The notes beneath the pieces were generated by a model. The model made no database searches, was not told the DNA's origin, and saw only the letters and a list, made by a program, of their open reading frames with translations. A stretch of 64,000 bases of DNA from Clostridium sp. GTDB lineage: Bacteria; Bacillota; Clostridia; Clostridiales; Clostridiaceae. Where the stretch lies: assembly GCA_031292145.1 (NCBI GenBank), contig JARLHR010000140.1, forward strand, positions 1 through 64,000, given 5' to 3'. Of the stretch, positions 17,554 to 26,286 are shown in pieces; the first letter of the stretch is position 1, and each line of letters starts with the position of its first letter. The translations under genes and the position numbers were made by a program.

Positions 17554-18360
17554 ATGAATAAAAAATTTAATATGCATGAATTTCTATTGAAATATCCAAA
17601 AGCAGAAGAGGTAATTTTAAAAAATAATATTAATGTAGATAATATTAAGGAAATTTATGAAGATTATATAGAATATAAAAATTCGTATGAAAGTCAGGCC
17701 GGGTTTATAGCAAATATACTACGTTCACAAACAATGGTACACTCAGTTAAGTCAAGAATTAAAGATCCAGACAGATTAATAGAAAAAGTTATAAGAAAGA
17801 TAGAAGATAGAAAAAATAAATATGGAAACGATTTTGAATTTACGGTAAATAACTATAAAAATGAAATAAATGATTTAATTGGGATTAGAGTTATACATAT
17901 ATTTAAAGATCAATGGCAGGGAATTCACGAATTTATTATAAACACCTGGAAGGTCATAGAAATTACTGCGAATGTTAGAGAAGGCGATAATATAGAAGTT
18001 TTTGATGATCCAAGTATAGAGGTAAGATCAAAGGCTTCAGGTTATCGTTCAGTCCATTACTTAGTAGAATTTTATCCAACGAATCAAAAAGTTATTGCAG
18101 AAATACAAGTTAGAACAATTTTTGAAGAAGGATATGGGGAAATTGATCATAGATTACGGTATTCACATAATGAAATACCTGAAATTCTGAAATCAAATTT
18201 ATTGTTATTTAATAGAATTGTTGGAAGCGCAGATGAAATGGCATCATTAATTAACAACATAAGTAAGGAATGGGGAGAAAAGGAGATTGATTATAAGAAG
18301 ATAATTGAAGAACAAAAAACTGAAATAAATAGATTAAAAAGCAATAAGACTTCAAACTAA
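17554..18360 (+). CDS. Small alarmone (p)ppGpp synthetase, RelA/SpoT domain
   Basis: A 268-residue cytoplasmic protein with a stand-alone RelA/SpoT synthetase domain. Key segments are SRIKDPDRLIEKV (GTP/ATP site), NDLIGIRVIHIFKD, SGYRSVHYLVEFYP and EIQVRTIFEEGYGEIDHRLRY. There is no HD hydrolase and no TGS or ACT domain, so it should only synthesise (p)ppGpp, like the RelQ/RelP group. The C-terminal ~30 residues are a predicted coiled coil. A site AAGGAG precedes the ATG. The HD-GYP gene follows, with its own probable promoter. Confidence 0.88.
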   Translation: MNKKFNMHEFLLKYPKAEEVILKNNINVDNIKEIYEDYIEYKNSYESQAGFIANILRSQTMVHSVKSRIKDPDRLIEKVIRKIEDRKNKYGNDFEFTVNNYKNEINDLIGIRVIHIFKDQWQGIHEFIINTWKVIEITANVREGDNIEVFDDPSIEVRSKASGYRSVHYLVEFYPTNQKVIAEIQVRTIFEEGYGEIDHRLRYSHNEIPEILKSNLLLFNRIVGSADEMASLINNISKEWGEKEIDYKKIIEEQKTEINRLKSNKTSN

Positions 18361-18409
18361 GATAAGCGAGATATGGTGAAATTAAAGCCTTTAAGAGGAA
18401 ATGTCTTGA

Positions 18410-18437
18410 TTGCAAATGGGTAATATTTATATATAAT
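18410..18437 (+). promoter_or_regulatory. Probable promoter of the HD-GYP gene
   Basis: TTGCAA at 18410-18415 and TATAAT at 18432-18437 are 16 bases apart, about 25 bases before the start at 18462. GGGGAG follows as the ribosome binding site. Confidence 0.55.
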
Positions 18438-18461
18438 AGTTATTTTAGGGGAGTATTTAAA

Positions 18462-19535
18462 ATGATTTATGTGCCTCAGTATAAATTGAAAAGTGGAATG
18501 AAACTAGCTTCTGATATTGAATTGAATTATAAAGTGAAATCTAGAGCTTTTTTATTAAAAAAGGGAGCAATATTAACAAAAGAAAGTATAAATAACCTGG
18601 TCAAGTTCGGAATATTGGGTGTTTATGTTGAAGATGGAAGAACTAATGAAATTTTAGATTATAAATTTAGAAAAGAATCTGTTTCAGCCATAAAAAAAAT
18701 TTTTGATGTTTGCGAAAATACTCATAAAATTTTAGATGAAAATAGTATAAAAGAAATAGAAAAGATATCAGAAAACCTTGTTGAAAATATTAATAAAAAT
18801 AAAGGAGTAACAATAGGTATTTCTGATTTACAAGCATATGATGACAATACATATTTACATTCATTGAGTGTAACAGTGATATCAATTGCAATCGGAATAG
18901 AATTAGAATTAGGTAGTAAACAACTATGTAATTTAGGAGTAAGTGCTATGCTGCATGATATAGGAAAAATGGAAATTCCAATTGAATTAATATCAAAGCC
19001 AGCAAAACTCACAAAAGATGAATATGATATCGTGAAGACTCATGCAAAACTAGGGGCAAATTATATTGTTAAAAATAATGATATTAATAGAGAAATATAT
19101 TTAGGTGTTATTAGTCATCATGAAAAATTTGATGGAACAGGATATCCTAGCGGATTAAAAAAGAGTGAAATACCGATTTTTGGGCGAATTATTGCGGTTG
19201 CAGATGTTTATGACGCATTAACGGCTAAAAGACCATATCGAAGGCCAATTAAGCCGTTTGAGGCAATCGAATATATTATGGGCGGCGTTGGAACTAGTTT
19301 TGATTGTGATGTTGTGAAAGCGTTTTTAAGAAAAATAGAACCATATCCAATTGGTGCTCATGTAAGATTAAGTGATGGGCGAGTAGGTGTTATTCTTAAA
19401 GGAAATAGTAATAATCCATTAAGACCTATTCTTAAAGTAATGGAAGGAAATAAGGAAATCTTAGATCTCTATATGGATTGTAATTTAAGAAATGTGGTTA
19501 TTTCTGATATTGATTATAACTATTTAGTAAAATAA
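18462..19535 (+). CDS. HD-GYP domain cyclic-di-GMP phosphodiesterase-like protein
   Basis: A 357-residue cytoplasmic protein. The N-terminal ~115 residues resemble the HD-GYP-associated domain (DUF3391-like). The HD-GYP domain follows: HSLSVTVISIAIG, the metal motif MLHDIGKMEIP, HAKLGANYI, HHEKFDGTGYPSGL and VADVYDALTAKRPYR. All expected metal and GYP residues are present (GYP within GTGYP), so cyclic-di-GMP hydrolysis is plausible. No receiver or membrane domain is attached. A C-terminal β-rich segment (IGAHVRLSDGRVGVILKG) is common in this subgroup. A terminator follows. Confidence 0.9.
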   Translation: MIYVPQYKLKSGMKLASDIELNYKVKSRAFLLKKGAILTKESINNLVKFGILGVYVEDGRTNEILDYKFRKESVSAIKKIFDVCENTHKILDENSIKEIEKISENLVENINKNKGVTIGISDLQAYDDNTYLHSLSVTVISIAIGIELELGSKQLCNLGVSAMLHDIGKMEIPIELISKPAKLTKDEYDIVKTHAKLGANYIVKNNDINREIYLGVISHHEKFDGTGYPSGLKKSEIPIFGRIIAVADVYDALTAKRPYRRPIKPFEAIEYIMGGVGTSFDCDVVKAFLRKIEPYPIGAHVRLSDGRVGVILKGNSNNPLRPILKVMEGNKEILDLYMDCNLRNVVISDIDYNYLVK

Positions 19536-19640
19536 ATGAAAAAAAATTACTAAATAATGTGTTTTTATTTGTCATAATATGATATACTGTAATTGACCCT
19601 AATAAATACTAAATAAAACCCCTTAACAATTTTCTCTCTC

Positions 19641-19684
19641 TAAAGCAGTAGATAAGAACTTCTTATTTACTGCTTTATTTTTTG
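19641..19684 (+). terminator. Terminator after the HD-GYP gene
   Basis: AAAGCAGTAGATAAGAA pairs with TTCTTATTTACTGCTTT with almost no loop, followed by ATTTTTTG. Confidence 0.85.
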
Positions 19685-19701
19685 TATGCGATGTATGTGT
19701 T

Positions 19702-19866
19702 ATAGGCACAATAAAAAAATAACAAGTCCATCTGCGAGAAAAGTTCTTATATGCAGAAAAGTTCCGTATTGCTGCATAGCTGCTCTTTTCGTGGGTGGAA
19801 AGTTCCGAATTGTGGCAAAGCCACTCTTTTTATAAGTGCATAGCTGCTTTTTTCTAATGTGCCCAT
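19702..19866 (+). repeat. Family-2 element, half copy with nested hairpins
   Basis: The left end TAGGCACAATAAAAAAAT and AACAAGTCCATCTGC match the family. The interior holds three related small hairpin units built on AAAGTTCCG...TTG and GCATAGCTGC. The text TAGCTGCTTTTTTCTAATG near its right side also occurs in the copy at 61244. The usual right half of the element is missing, so this is probably a deletion derivative. Confidence 0.6.
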
Positions 19867-20061
19867 TTTCTATCACAAGGAAGCTCAACTCGTATATTTT
19901 TCTTTCATATGTAAAAAAAACACTATGCAGAAAAAAAATTTTTGCTATAATAAAATATGTGCATTACATAGTAAATTTATAAGAAAAATCAGAAAAAAGA
20001 TAATTTTAAGAAGAAATATGTTAATTTTTCATATGGATAAACTTGAAAGGAAGAATGTAAT
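19867..20061 (+). other. Leader region of the desulfurase gene
   Basis: AT-rich sequence without a recognised gene. The 84-codon open frame through it lacks a ribosome binding site and continues out of frame over the desulfurase start. AAAGGAAG at about 20047-20054 is the site for the true gene. Confidence 0.4.
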
Positions 20062-21210
20062 ATGGAAGTTTATTTTGATAATAGCTCAACAACAAAACCA
20101 TCAGAAAAGGTAATAAATGAAGTGACTTTGGGAATGAAGGAGTTTTATGGAAATCCATCTTCTTTACATAATTTGGGGTTGAAAAGTGAAAGAAAACTAA
20201 AAGAATGTAGAGAGCTACTAGGAAAGACTATAAATGCTAATGAAAATGAAATATATTTTAATTCTGGTGGAAGTGAAGGAAATAACTTTGTTCTTAAGGG
20301 GATTTTAAAAAGTGGATCTCATTTTATCACAACTCCATTTGAGCATGCTTCGATTTTAAATACTATAAAGAAGTTAGAGGATAACAATGTTAAAGTAACT
20401 TTACTAAAGGTAAATAAAGAGGGAAAGATTGATTTAAATCACTTAAGAGAATCAATAACTAAAGAAACAGTGCTTATTTCAATAATGCATGTAAATAATG
20501 AAATTGGAGTAATTCAAGATTTAAAGATAATAGGCGAAATAATAAAAGAAAGCAGCAGTAGGGCAAAATTCCATGTGGATGCAGTTCAAAGTTATGGAAA
20601 ATTCCCTATAGATGTAAAAAAAATGAATATAGATTTCTTAACAGTAAGTGCTCATAAATTTCATGGACCAAAAGGAGTCGGATTTATATATGTAAAGAAA
20701 CCTAATACTTTAACACCTCTAATAGAAGGTGGAGCACAGGAATTTGGAGTAAGAGCTGGAACACAAAATATACCAGGAATTATGGGGATGAGTCTAGCTG
20801 CTAAGGCTGCTAATGAAAATATAGGGAATAATTATGAAAGAGTTTTAAAGATAAAAGAAAAATTTATTGAAAAACTAAATAAAATAGAAAACATAAGAAT
20901 TAATAGTTTATTAAGTAATGAATTTTCACCATATATTTTAAATGTATCATTTAAAGGTGTTAGGGGAGAAGTATTACTTCACTTTTTAGAAGATGCGGGA
21001 ATATATGTATCTACTGGATCGGCTTGTTCATCTAAGGAACGAGAAAAAATTGGTGGAAGTTATGTATTAAAGTCATTAGGCTTAAGTCAAGATGAAATTT
21101 CAGGAGGAATTAGATTTTCATTTTCTGATGATAATAAAGAAGACGAAGTTGACTATGTAATAGAAACTTTAGAAAAAGGATTGAACTTTTTGAGGAGGAT
21201 TAAGAAATAA
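20062..21210 (+). CDS. Cysteine desulfurase (NifS/IscS-like), partner of ThiI
   Basis: A 382-residue pyridoxal-phosphate enzyme that moves sulfur from cysteine to a carrier. The cofactor lysine is K199 in SAHKFHGPKG and the persulfide cysteine is C322 in TGSACSSKE. FEHASIL and HVDAVQSYGKFPID complete the cofactor pocket. Its stop overlaps the thiI start by one base (TAATG), and this direct coupling indicates that its main job is to supply sulfur for tRNA 4-thiouridine. A general iron-sulfur role is possible, but no iscU or suf genes are nearby. Confidence 0.88.
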   Translation: MEVYFDNSSTTKPSEKVINEVTLGMKEFYGNPSSLHNLGLKSERKLKECRELLGKTINANENEIYFNSGGSEGNNFVLKGILKSGSHFITTPFEHASILNTIKKLEDNNVKVTLLKVNKEGKIDLNHLRESITKETVLISIMHVNNEIGVIQDLKIIGEIIKESSSRAKFHVDAVQSYGKFPIDVKKMNIDFLTVSAHKFHGPKGVGFIYVKKPNTLTPLIEGGAQEFGVRAGTQNIPGIMGMSLAAKAANENIGNNYERVLKIKEKFIEKLNKIENIRINSLLSNEFSPYILNVSFKGVRGEVLLHFLEDAGIYVSTGSACSSKEREKIGGSYVLKSLGLSQDEISGGIRFSFSDDNKEDEVDYVIETLEKGLNFLRRIKK

Positions 21211-22367
21211 TGAAAGAACTTATTTTAGTAAAGTATGCCCCAGAAATATTTTTAAAGGGATTAAATAAAGGTAAATTTGAAAGAAAGTTACGAGATAATA
21301 TAGGAAAAAAGCTTGAAGGAATAAAAGTAGAATTTATACATGATAGTGGAAGATATTTCATTAAAACTGATGAAGTAGAAGAAAGTATTAATAGAATAAG
21401 AAAAGTATTTGGAGTACTGGAAGTATGCATAGTTAGAGAAGTAGAAATTGATTTTAATGCTATAAAAGAAGCTGCATTAGAAAAAATGAAAGAAGCAAAA
21501 GGAAGCACTTTTAAGATTGTGACAAATAGAGCAAATAAAAAATTTGAATTAAACTCAATGGAAGTTTCTAGGGAAGTTGGAGCATATGTTTGGAACAGTT
21601 TTGATGGACAAATAAGTGTTGATGTTAAAAATCCAGAAGTTTTGATAAATATTGAAATAAGAAATAATTATGCTTATGTTTGGTCTAACACAGATATAAC
21701 AAAAGGTGCAGCAGGCATGCCATATGGCACAAATGGAAGCACAATGCTTATGTTATCAGGAGGAATTGATTCGCCGGTTGCTGGATATCTTATGGCTAAA
21801 AGAGGAGTTGAGGTAAGCTGCGTTTATTATCATAGTCATCCGTATACGTCAGAAAGGGCTAAGGATAAGGTTAAAGAATTAGCAAAAATACTTGCTCAAT
21901 ATACAGAAAAAATAACTTTATACATAGTTCCATTTACTGATATTCAAATGGAGATTATAGATAAGTGTAGGGAAGATGAGCTTACCATAATAATGAGAAG
22001 ATTTATGATGAGAGTAGCATGTAAGCTCGCAGAAAGATATGGGATAAATTCAGTTAGTACAGGGGAAAGCATAGGACAGGTTGCGAGTCAAACTATGGAT
22101 GGACTTGTTGTAAGTGATGATTGTTCTGATAGACCAGCATTTAGACCTTTAATAGCGATGGATAAAACAGATATTATGGAAATAGCGAGAAAAATAGGCA
22201 CATATGAAACGTCAATTCTACCATATGAGGACTGTTGTACTATATTTGTTCCAAAGCATCCTAAGACAAATCCAAAACTTGATATGATTAGAAGAGAAGA
22301 AGAAACGTTAAATGTAGATGAATTGGTAGAAAAAGCAATTGAAAATATTGAGACGGTAGTATATTAG
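21210..22367 (+). CDS. thiI: tRNA 4-thiouridine synthase ThiI
   Basis: A 385-residue protein. The order is an N-terminal ferredoxin-like and THUMP RNA-binding region (residues 1-165), then the adenylating PP-loop SGGIDSP at 183-189, then the AANH-type domain. It lacks the C-terminal rhodanese domain of the E. coli protein, as do many Firmicute ThiI proteins that depend on a dedicated desulfurase, and such a gene overlaps its start here. It modifies uridine 8 of tRNA; a thiamine role would need the rhodanese part or other partners. Its stop codon TAG lies within the end of a family-2 repeat. Confidence 0.92.
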   Translation: MKELILVKYAPEIFLKGLNKGKFERKLRDNIGKKLEGIKVEFIHDSGRYFIKTDEVEESINRIRKVFGVLEVCIVREVEIDFNAIKEAALEKMKEAKGSTFKIVTNRANKKFELNSMEVSREVGAYVWNSFDGQISVDVKNPEVLINIEIRNNYAYVWSNTDITKGAAGMPYGTNGSTMLMLSGGIDSPVAGYLMAKRGVEVSCVYYHSHPYTSERAKDKVKELAKILAQYTEKITLYIVPFTDIQMEIIDKCREDELTIIMRRFMMRVACKLAERYGINSVSTGESIGQVASQTMDGLVVSDDCSDRPAFRPLIAMDKTDIMEIARKIGTYETSILPYEDCCTIFVPKHPKTNPKLDMIRREEETLNVDELVEKAIENIETVVY

Positions 22368-22530
22368 GCACAATCAAAAAAATAACAAGTCCATCTGCCA
22401 AGTCTATTTCCCATCATGCTGCGTCAGCAGATTGCCCTAATAGGCCCGCTATGAGACCAATCTGCTTCCTTGCCTGATGAAAAATAATCATGGCATTTTG
22501 GACTTGTTATTTTCTTTCATGTGCCTTAAT
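22364..22530 (+). repeat. Family-2 element, full copy with covarying core
   Basis: The ends TTAGGCACAATC and CATGTGCCTTAA are inverted, with a longer inner repeat AATAACAAGTCCA / TGGACTTGTTATT. In the core, AGCAGATTG (22426-22434) pairs with CAATCTGCT (22458-22466) around the conserved loop CTAATAGGCCCGCTATGAG. Outside it, CATCA pairs with TGATG. The left end overlaps the thiI stop. Confidence 0.82.
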
Positions 22531-22566
22531 AAAATGCCTCAGGAGGTTCCTGAGGCATTTATTAAT
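22530..22566 (+). terminator. Terminator after thiI and the repeat
   Basis: AAATGCCTCAGGA (22532-22544) pairs perfectly with TCCTGAGGCATTT (22548-22560). The following T-run is short (ATTTATTA), and the hairpin may work in both directions. Confidence 0.75.
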
Positions 22567-22747
22567 ATAGTAAAATAAAGAATAGGTATTCTTTACTGCG
22601 TTGGAAATGTTTTTTTAAGTAAATTGCAAATGCAAATTGAAAAATGTTGCAATGTGTGATATATTTATTGTAATATCATATTATGATATTTTGAGTTAAA
22701 AAACATAACTTTTGTTTTAAAAGAATTATAAAAGTGGGGGAGATATA

Positions 22748-22972
22748 ATGATAATAGTAAATTGTGCATTAAGACAAGATGATATTGTAAAAATAGTAGA
22801 AGAAATTGAAGTTGAAAATGAAAAAGTTTTTAAATTTCTAAAAAAAGAAGGTCTTAAACTGTGTTTCGAATGTAGCCTCGGCGATTCGGAAAAAGCTGCT
22901 TCGATTGCAAAACAAGCAATAAAAAATACGCCGCTTGGTAAAGCACTATTTTTTAATGTTAGTATACAATAA
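22748..22972 (+). CDS. Small protein of unknown function (74 aa)
   Basis: A 74-residue protein, start MIIVNCALRQDD, preceded by GGGGGAG at the right distance. It mixes acidic and hydrophobic residues, with two cysteines in LCFECSLGDSEKA and an Ala/Lys-rich C-terminal helix. No signal peptide or membrane segment is seen. No family was recognised. It stands alone between a terminator and the triple repeat cluster. Confidence 0.6.
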   Translation: MIIVNCALRQDDIVKIVEEIEVENEKVFKFLKKEGLKLCFECSLGDSEKAASIAKQAIKNTPLGKALFFNVSIQ

Positions 22973-22993
22973 TTAACACTTTGTGCCAGTAAT

Positions 22994-23284
22994 GATTATA
23001 GATACCCAAATGTGAATTTAGACTTATGTGGTGTCCTACCGAAATTCCATACATTTTTGTTCCACAGGACTATGAAATTTTCGCTGGAAGGTTCTAAGCA
23101 CAAGGTTGTGCCCATTTCTGCATGCTCCCAATATAAAATTTTGACAAGCAGTAAATGGTACAACCTTGCACTAAGAACCTTCACAGTTCAATTTCAAATG
23201 CCTGTTTCACAAAAATGTATGGAATTTCTAGTATGGAAATACATTCAAATTATAAATCAAATTTATAATTTGGGTATCTATATA
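22994..23284 (-). repeat. Family-1 hairpin element, copy B
   Basis: The ends TATAGATACCCAAA and TTTGGGTATCTATA are inverted repeats. The central hairpin has the family's constant pieces (read on the minus strand: TTGTACCA, GCTTGTCA, GGGAGCATGC, TGGGCACAA), with helix AGCACAAGG / CCTTGCACT specific to this copy. The GCATAAG-type end is on the left, so the orientation is minus. It abuts copy C. Confidence 0.8.
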
Positions 23285-23575
23285 GATAAACAACATATAA
23301 TCTAGAATTATGTTGTAAGAAACAGAACTTGGATAAATATGTGCTTCATAGGACTATGAAAATTGCGATAGAAGGTTCTAAATAGGTGGGTACACCCATT
23401 GTAGCATGCTCCCATTATTAAATGTGACAAGCTAAAGTGGAACACCTACATAATTTAGAACCTTCAACAGCTCATTTTCAAATGCCTATTTCACACATAT
23501 TTATCTAAGTTCTTTGTGCGGATACACACTTAATTAGAGCTAATTATAAGTATATATTTCCAACTATAAATCAAG
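23281..23575 (-). repeat. Family-1 hairpin element, copy C
   Basis: A near relative of copy F at 46071 over its whole length, including both flanks (CCAACTATAAATCAAG is the complement of the start of copy F). The hairpin helix TTCTAAAT / ATTTAGAA and the constant TTCCA, GCTTGTCACA and GGGAGCATGC pieces are present. Its left end shares a few bases with the end of copy B. Confidence 0.8.
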
Positions 23576-23596
23576 CATAGAATTTATGTTTCATTT

Positions 23597-23889
23597 ATTA
23601 TAGATAAACAATTTATGAATTAGATTTATACCTTGAAATATATACCAAACTAGAAAGAACTGGTGATCTTTTACGCAGTGTTGCATTGAGAATAAGGTTG
23701 TAGGTATTTCTTCAATAGAAATTGTTCCATTTTTGCTTGTCCTCAGCTCGTCTGAGGAGCATGCAGAAATGGGTACAACTTCTATTGTTAGAAATCCACA
23801 ACCTTATTCTCTAGCAACCGAGTAACAGATCACCAGTTCTTTCGGTAAGCTATAGCATAAGTCTAAGTTTTAGTTTGGATATCTATATG
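23597..23889 (+). repeat. Family-1 hairpin element, copy D
   Basis: The ends are TATAGATAAAC on the left and GGATATCTATATG on the right. The hairpin is the longest of the family: GAGAATAAGGTTGT pairs with ACAACCTTATTCTC, and the apical stem TCCTCAG / CTGAGGA caps it. The constant TTGTTCCA, GCTTGTC, GGAGCATGC and TGGGTACAA pieces are kept. Its right end overlaps the last codons of the DUF1275 gene. Confidence 0.8.
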
Positions 23890-24613
23890 CCTTATTCTCA
23901 TCTATACGGAATAACCCCAAACATAAAATTAATATTATTGCAGAAATCCATATTGATTTAACTCCTACCCATAAAGTTGATATTCCACCAATACATGATC
24001 CTACCAAAAATGAAACTATTATTATTGCATATCTAGTAGTATTTTCAGCTGATTTATTGTCTTTTTTAGTAAAGGCTATATATGCTGAATGACATGCAGA
24101 TCTTAAATTTCCAGTACACATTGTAGTACAATAAGGAGAATCCACTAAAGTTCTGAAGCAAGATATTTGAACAGATGAAACAAAAGAAATTGGAACCGTC
24201 ACAAATATATCAGGAATATTAGTTGGTATAAATCCTATAATAAAAAGTACAATTATCTCAATAGCTAGAATCAAACATTCTGAATTAGTAACAAAAGCGG
24301 CTGACGGTGATTTAAAATCTTTTATTTTTTCAGCGACTAAGGTACCAATTATAAACGCTAAAATTGGTAAGAATGCCATAATAGCTTGTTTAAAGTTTCC
24401 TTTGGTAAGTTCAATTCCAAATAAAACAATATTGCCTGTTTGGGCGTTAGCGAAGACTCCACCTCTGCAGACAAAAGTATAAGCATCTAAAAATCCACCG
24501 ACTATTGCGAGTAGAAATCCTAGCTTTAGAGATTGTGAGGTTTTAGTTTGTAATTTGAGTTTGTGATTATCATCATTTATAACATTAGTTATAAATGGAC
24601 CTTTAGTAATCAA
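23870..24613 (-). CDS. DUF1275 (YoaK-type) membrane protein
   Basis: A protein of about 247 residues with six or so membrane segments. The N-terminal GFLLAIVGGFLDAYTFVCRG and FANAQTGNIVLFG are the hallmark of the DUF1275/YoaK family, whose transport or other role is not established. The TTG at 24613 is preferred because AAAGGAG lies ten bases upstream; the ATG at 24634 overlaps that site and has none of its own. The last codons (AYRYPN and stop) fall within the end of repeat copy D, so the repeat has supplied or replaced the original C-terminus. Confidence 0.8.
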   Translation of the reverse strand: MITKGPFITNVINDDNHKLKLQTKTSQSLKLGFLLAIVGGFLDAYTFVCRGGVFANAQTGNIVLFGIELTKGNFKQAIMAFLPILAFIIGTLVAEKIKDFKSPSAAFVTNSECLILAIEIIVLFIIGFIPTNIPDIFVTVPISFVSSVQISCFRTLVDSPYCTTMCTGNLRSACHSAYIAFTKKDNKSAENTTRYAIIIVSFLVGSCIGGISTLWVGVKSIWISAIILILCLGLFRIDENKAYRYPN

Positions 24614-24800
24614 TATTATAATAGCTCCTTTCATATTCTGTAGTATAAATAGATAATATTCTATATGTAAATCATCACGGTTATAATATAAATATATGCA
24701 ATTTAGAAATTAAATAATTTCCATAAAGTCGTAAATTCTAGCTATCAATTATGAATTAATAATGAGTAGGTACACTATGTTACCAACATATTTATTATAA

Positions 24801-24890
24801 TAAGGCACAATCAAAAAAATAACAAGTCCATCTACCAAGACTATTTTTTACGGCATTTTTGACTTGTCATTTTCTTTAATGAGCCTAATT
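24801..24890 (+). repeat. Family-2 element, short copy
   Basis: The left end TAAGGCACAATCAAAAAAAT, with AACAAGTCCATCTACC after it, and the right end GACTTGTCATTTTC...GAGCCTAAT are inverted. The covarying core is absent. It lies in the region before the histidine operon. Confidence 0.75.
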
Positions 24891-25045
24891 AAAGAAAGCA
24901 TAAAAATCAAATTTATTGCAAAAAATAATTTAAGCAAAGCGTAATGCGAAATAGTATCCATGAGAAATGAGTATATCATTGCTCATGCATTTTAAAGGTT
25001 AAGGTAGAATAAAAAAATAAACTATGTGAAAAAAAATTAGAATTA

Positions 25046-25074
25046 TTGACATACAATAGGAAATAATATATTAT
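25046..25074 (+). promoter_or_regulatory. Probable promoter of the histidine operon
   Basis: A consensus TTGACA at 25046-25051 and TATTAT at 25069-25074 are separated by 17 bases, about 65 bases before hisZ. The short leader has no T-box motif or obvious histidine-rich leader peptide. Control by histidine is therefore not evident in the sequence. Confidence 0.65.
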
Positions 25075-25139
25075 AAATTTAACAGCAATTTAGCACGTTA
25101 AAGCGATAAAATATTTTTAATAAATCGGTGGGGTGGAAA

Positions 25140-26285
25140 ATGAGCAAGAAAAATATGCTTCCTGAAGGAACAAGAGATTTGATATTAGATGAATGTATTA
25201 TAAAGAGAAAGTTAGAAAGAGATATAGATAATCTCTTTGAAAAGTGGGGATATAAAGAAGTTATAACACCAACAGTAGAATTTTATGAAACATTTAATTA
25301 TAATTCACAAACTTTAAAGGAAGAAGATATGTACAAGTTCTTTGATAATAGAGGACGTATTTTGGTATTAAGACCCGATATGACAATTCCTATATCTAGA
25401 GTTGTACAAACTAAACTAAAAGATGCAGAATTTCCTATAAAATTAAGATATACGTCTAATGTATTTAGGGTTCATGAAAGCCTTGGTGGTAAAAGAAATG
25501 AATATACAGATTGCGGTATTGAATTTGTAGGACTTGAAGATAAAAAATCTGATTTAGAAATCTTAGTGTTAGCTTTAGAAGCTTTAAAGAAGTTAGGGCT
25601 TAATGATTTTAAACTTGAAATAGGGAATATTGGAATATTTAATGGAGCATTTAAAGATTTAGAAATGAGCCAAGAAGATAAAGAAATGATTGCTAAGTTT
25701 ATTGAGGAAAAGAATTTGAAAAATTTAGAAGATTACTTAGTAGGCTTAGAAATGACAGATGAGTATAAAAACTTTTTTAATAAGCTTCCATGGCTATTTG
25801 GAGATAAGCAAATTATTAATGAAGCCAAGAAGTTAATATTTAATGAAGATATAAAAGAAAGTTTAGAATATTTAGAAGAGTTATATAGTCAATTAGAAGC
25901 ATTAGGTTATGGTGATAATGTAACTTTTGATTTAGGAATGGTTCCAAGACTTAACTATTATACTGGAATTATTTTTAGAGGATATGGTGAAGGCCATGGA
26001 AATATTCTACTAAGCGGTGGAAGATATGATAATTTAATTGAGTTCTCTAAAGCTTATGTACCAGCTATAGGGTTTTCAATAGATATTAATTCGGTTATAT
26101 CTACTTTTGAATTAAATGAAGAATTAATTCAAAATGAAAATGTATATAAAATATATTATGATGATAAAGATAGAATTAAAGCAATCAAAAAGAGTGAAGA
26201 ACTTAGAGAACAAGGGTATATAGTAGAATTGTTTCCAAAGGAAGGAATTACAGAAATAGAAATTTTTAAGGGTGGGGAGCTTTAA
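25140..26285 (+). CDS. hisZ: ATP phosphoribosyltransferase regulatory subunit HisZ
   Basis: A protein of about 381 residues related to class II histidyl-tRNA synthetases but used as the regulatory partner of short-form HisG. It starts MLPEGTRDL near its N-terminus and keeps motif-2-like RLRYTSNVFRVHESLGGKRNE and the histidine-site segment GMVPRLNYYTGIIFRGYG, but lacks the tRNA-binding C-terminal domain. The ATG at 25140 follows GGTGGGG; the GTG at 25128 lies inside that site. It is the first gene of the histidine operon and is followed at once by hisG. Confidence 0.9.
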   Translation: MSKKNMLPEGTRDLILDECIIKRKLERDIDNLFEKWGYKEVITPTVEFYETFNYNSQTLKEEDMYKFFDNRGRILVLRPDMTIPISRVVQTKLKDAEFPIKLRYTSNVFRVHESLGGKRNEYTDCGIEFVGLEDKKSDLEILVLALEALKKLGLNDFKLEIGNIGIFNGAFKDLEMSQEDKEMIAKFIEEKNLKNLEDYLVGLEMTDEYKNFFNKLPWLFGDKQIINEAKKLIFNEDIKESLEYLEELYSQLEALGYGDNVTFDLGMVPRLNYYTGIIFRGYGEGHGNILLSGGRYDNLIEFSKAYVPAIGFSIDINSVISTFELNEELIQNENVYKIYYDDKDRIKAIKKSEELREQGYIVELFPKEGITEIEIFKGGEL

Positions 26286-26286
26286 A

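Noticed and set aside
19859-20113. 84-codon frame before the cysteine desulfurase gene
   Set aside because: No ribosome binding site, Lys/Ile-rich non-protein-like text, and it overlaps the true start in another frame.
23012-23305. Open frames on both strands through repeat copy B (97 and 62 codons)
   Set aside because: They run through the hairpin arms, lack ribosome binding sites and exist on both strands because the sequence is palindromic.
24892-25139. T-box or histidine leader before hisZ
   Set aside because: No AGGGTGGNACCGCG-like motif, no antiterminator/terminator pair and no His-rich leader frame.
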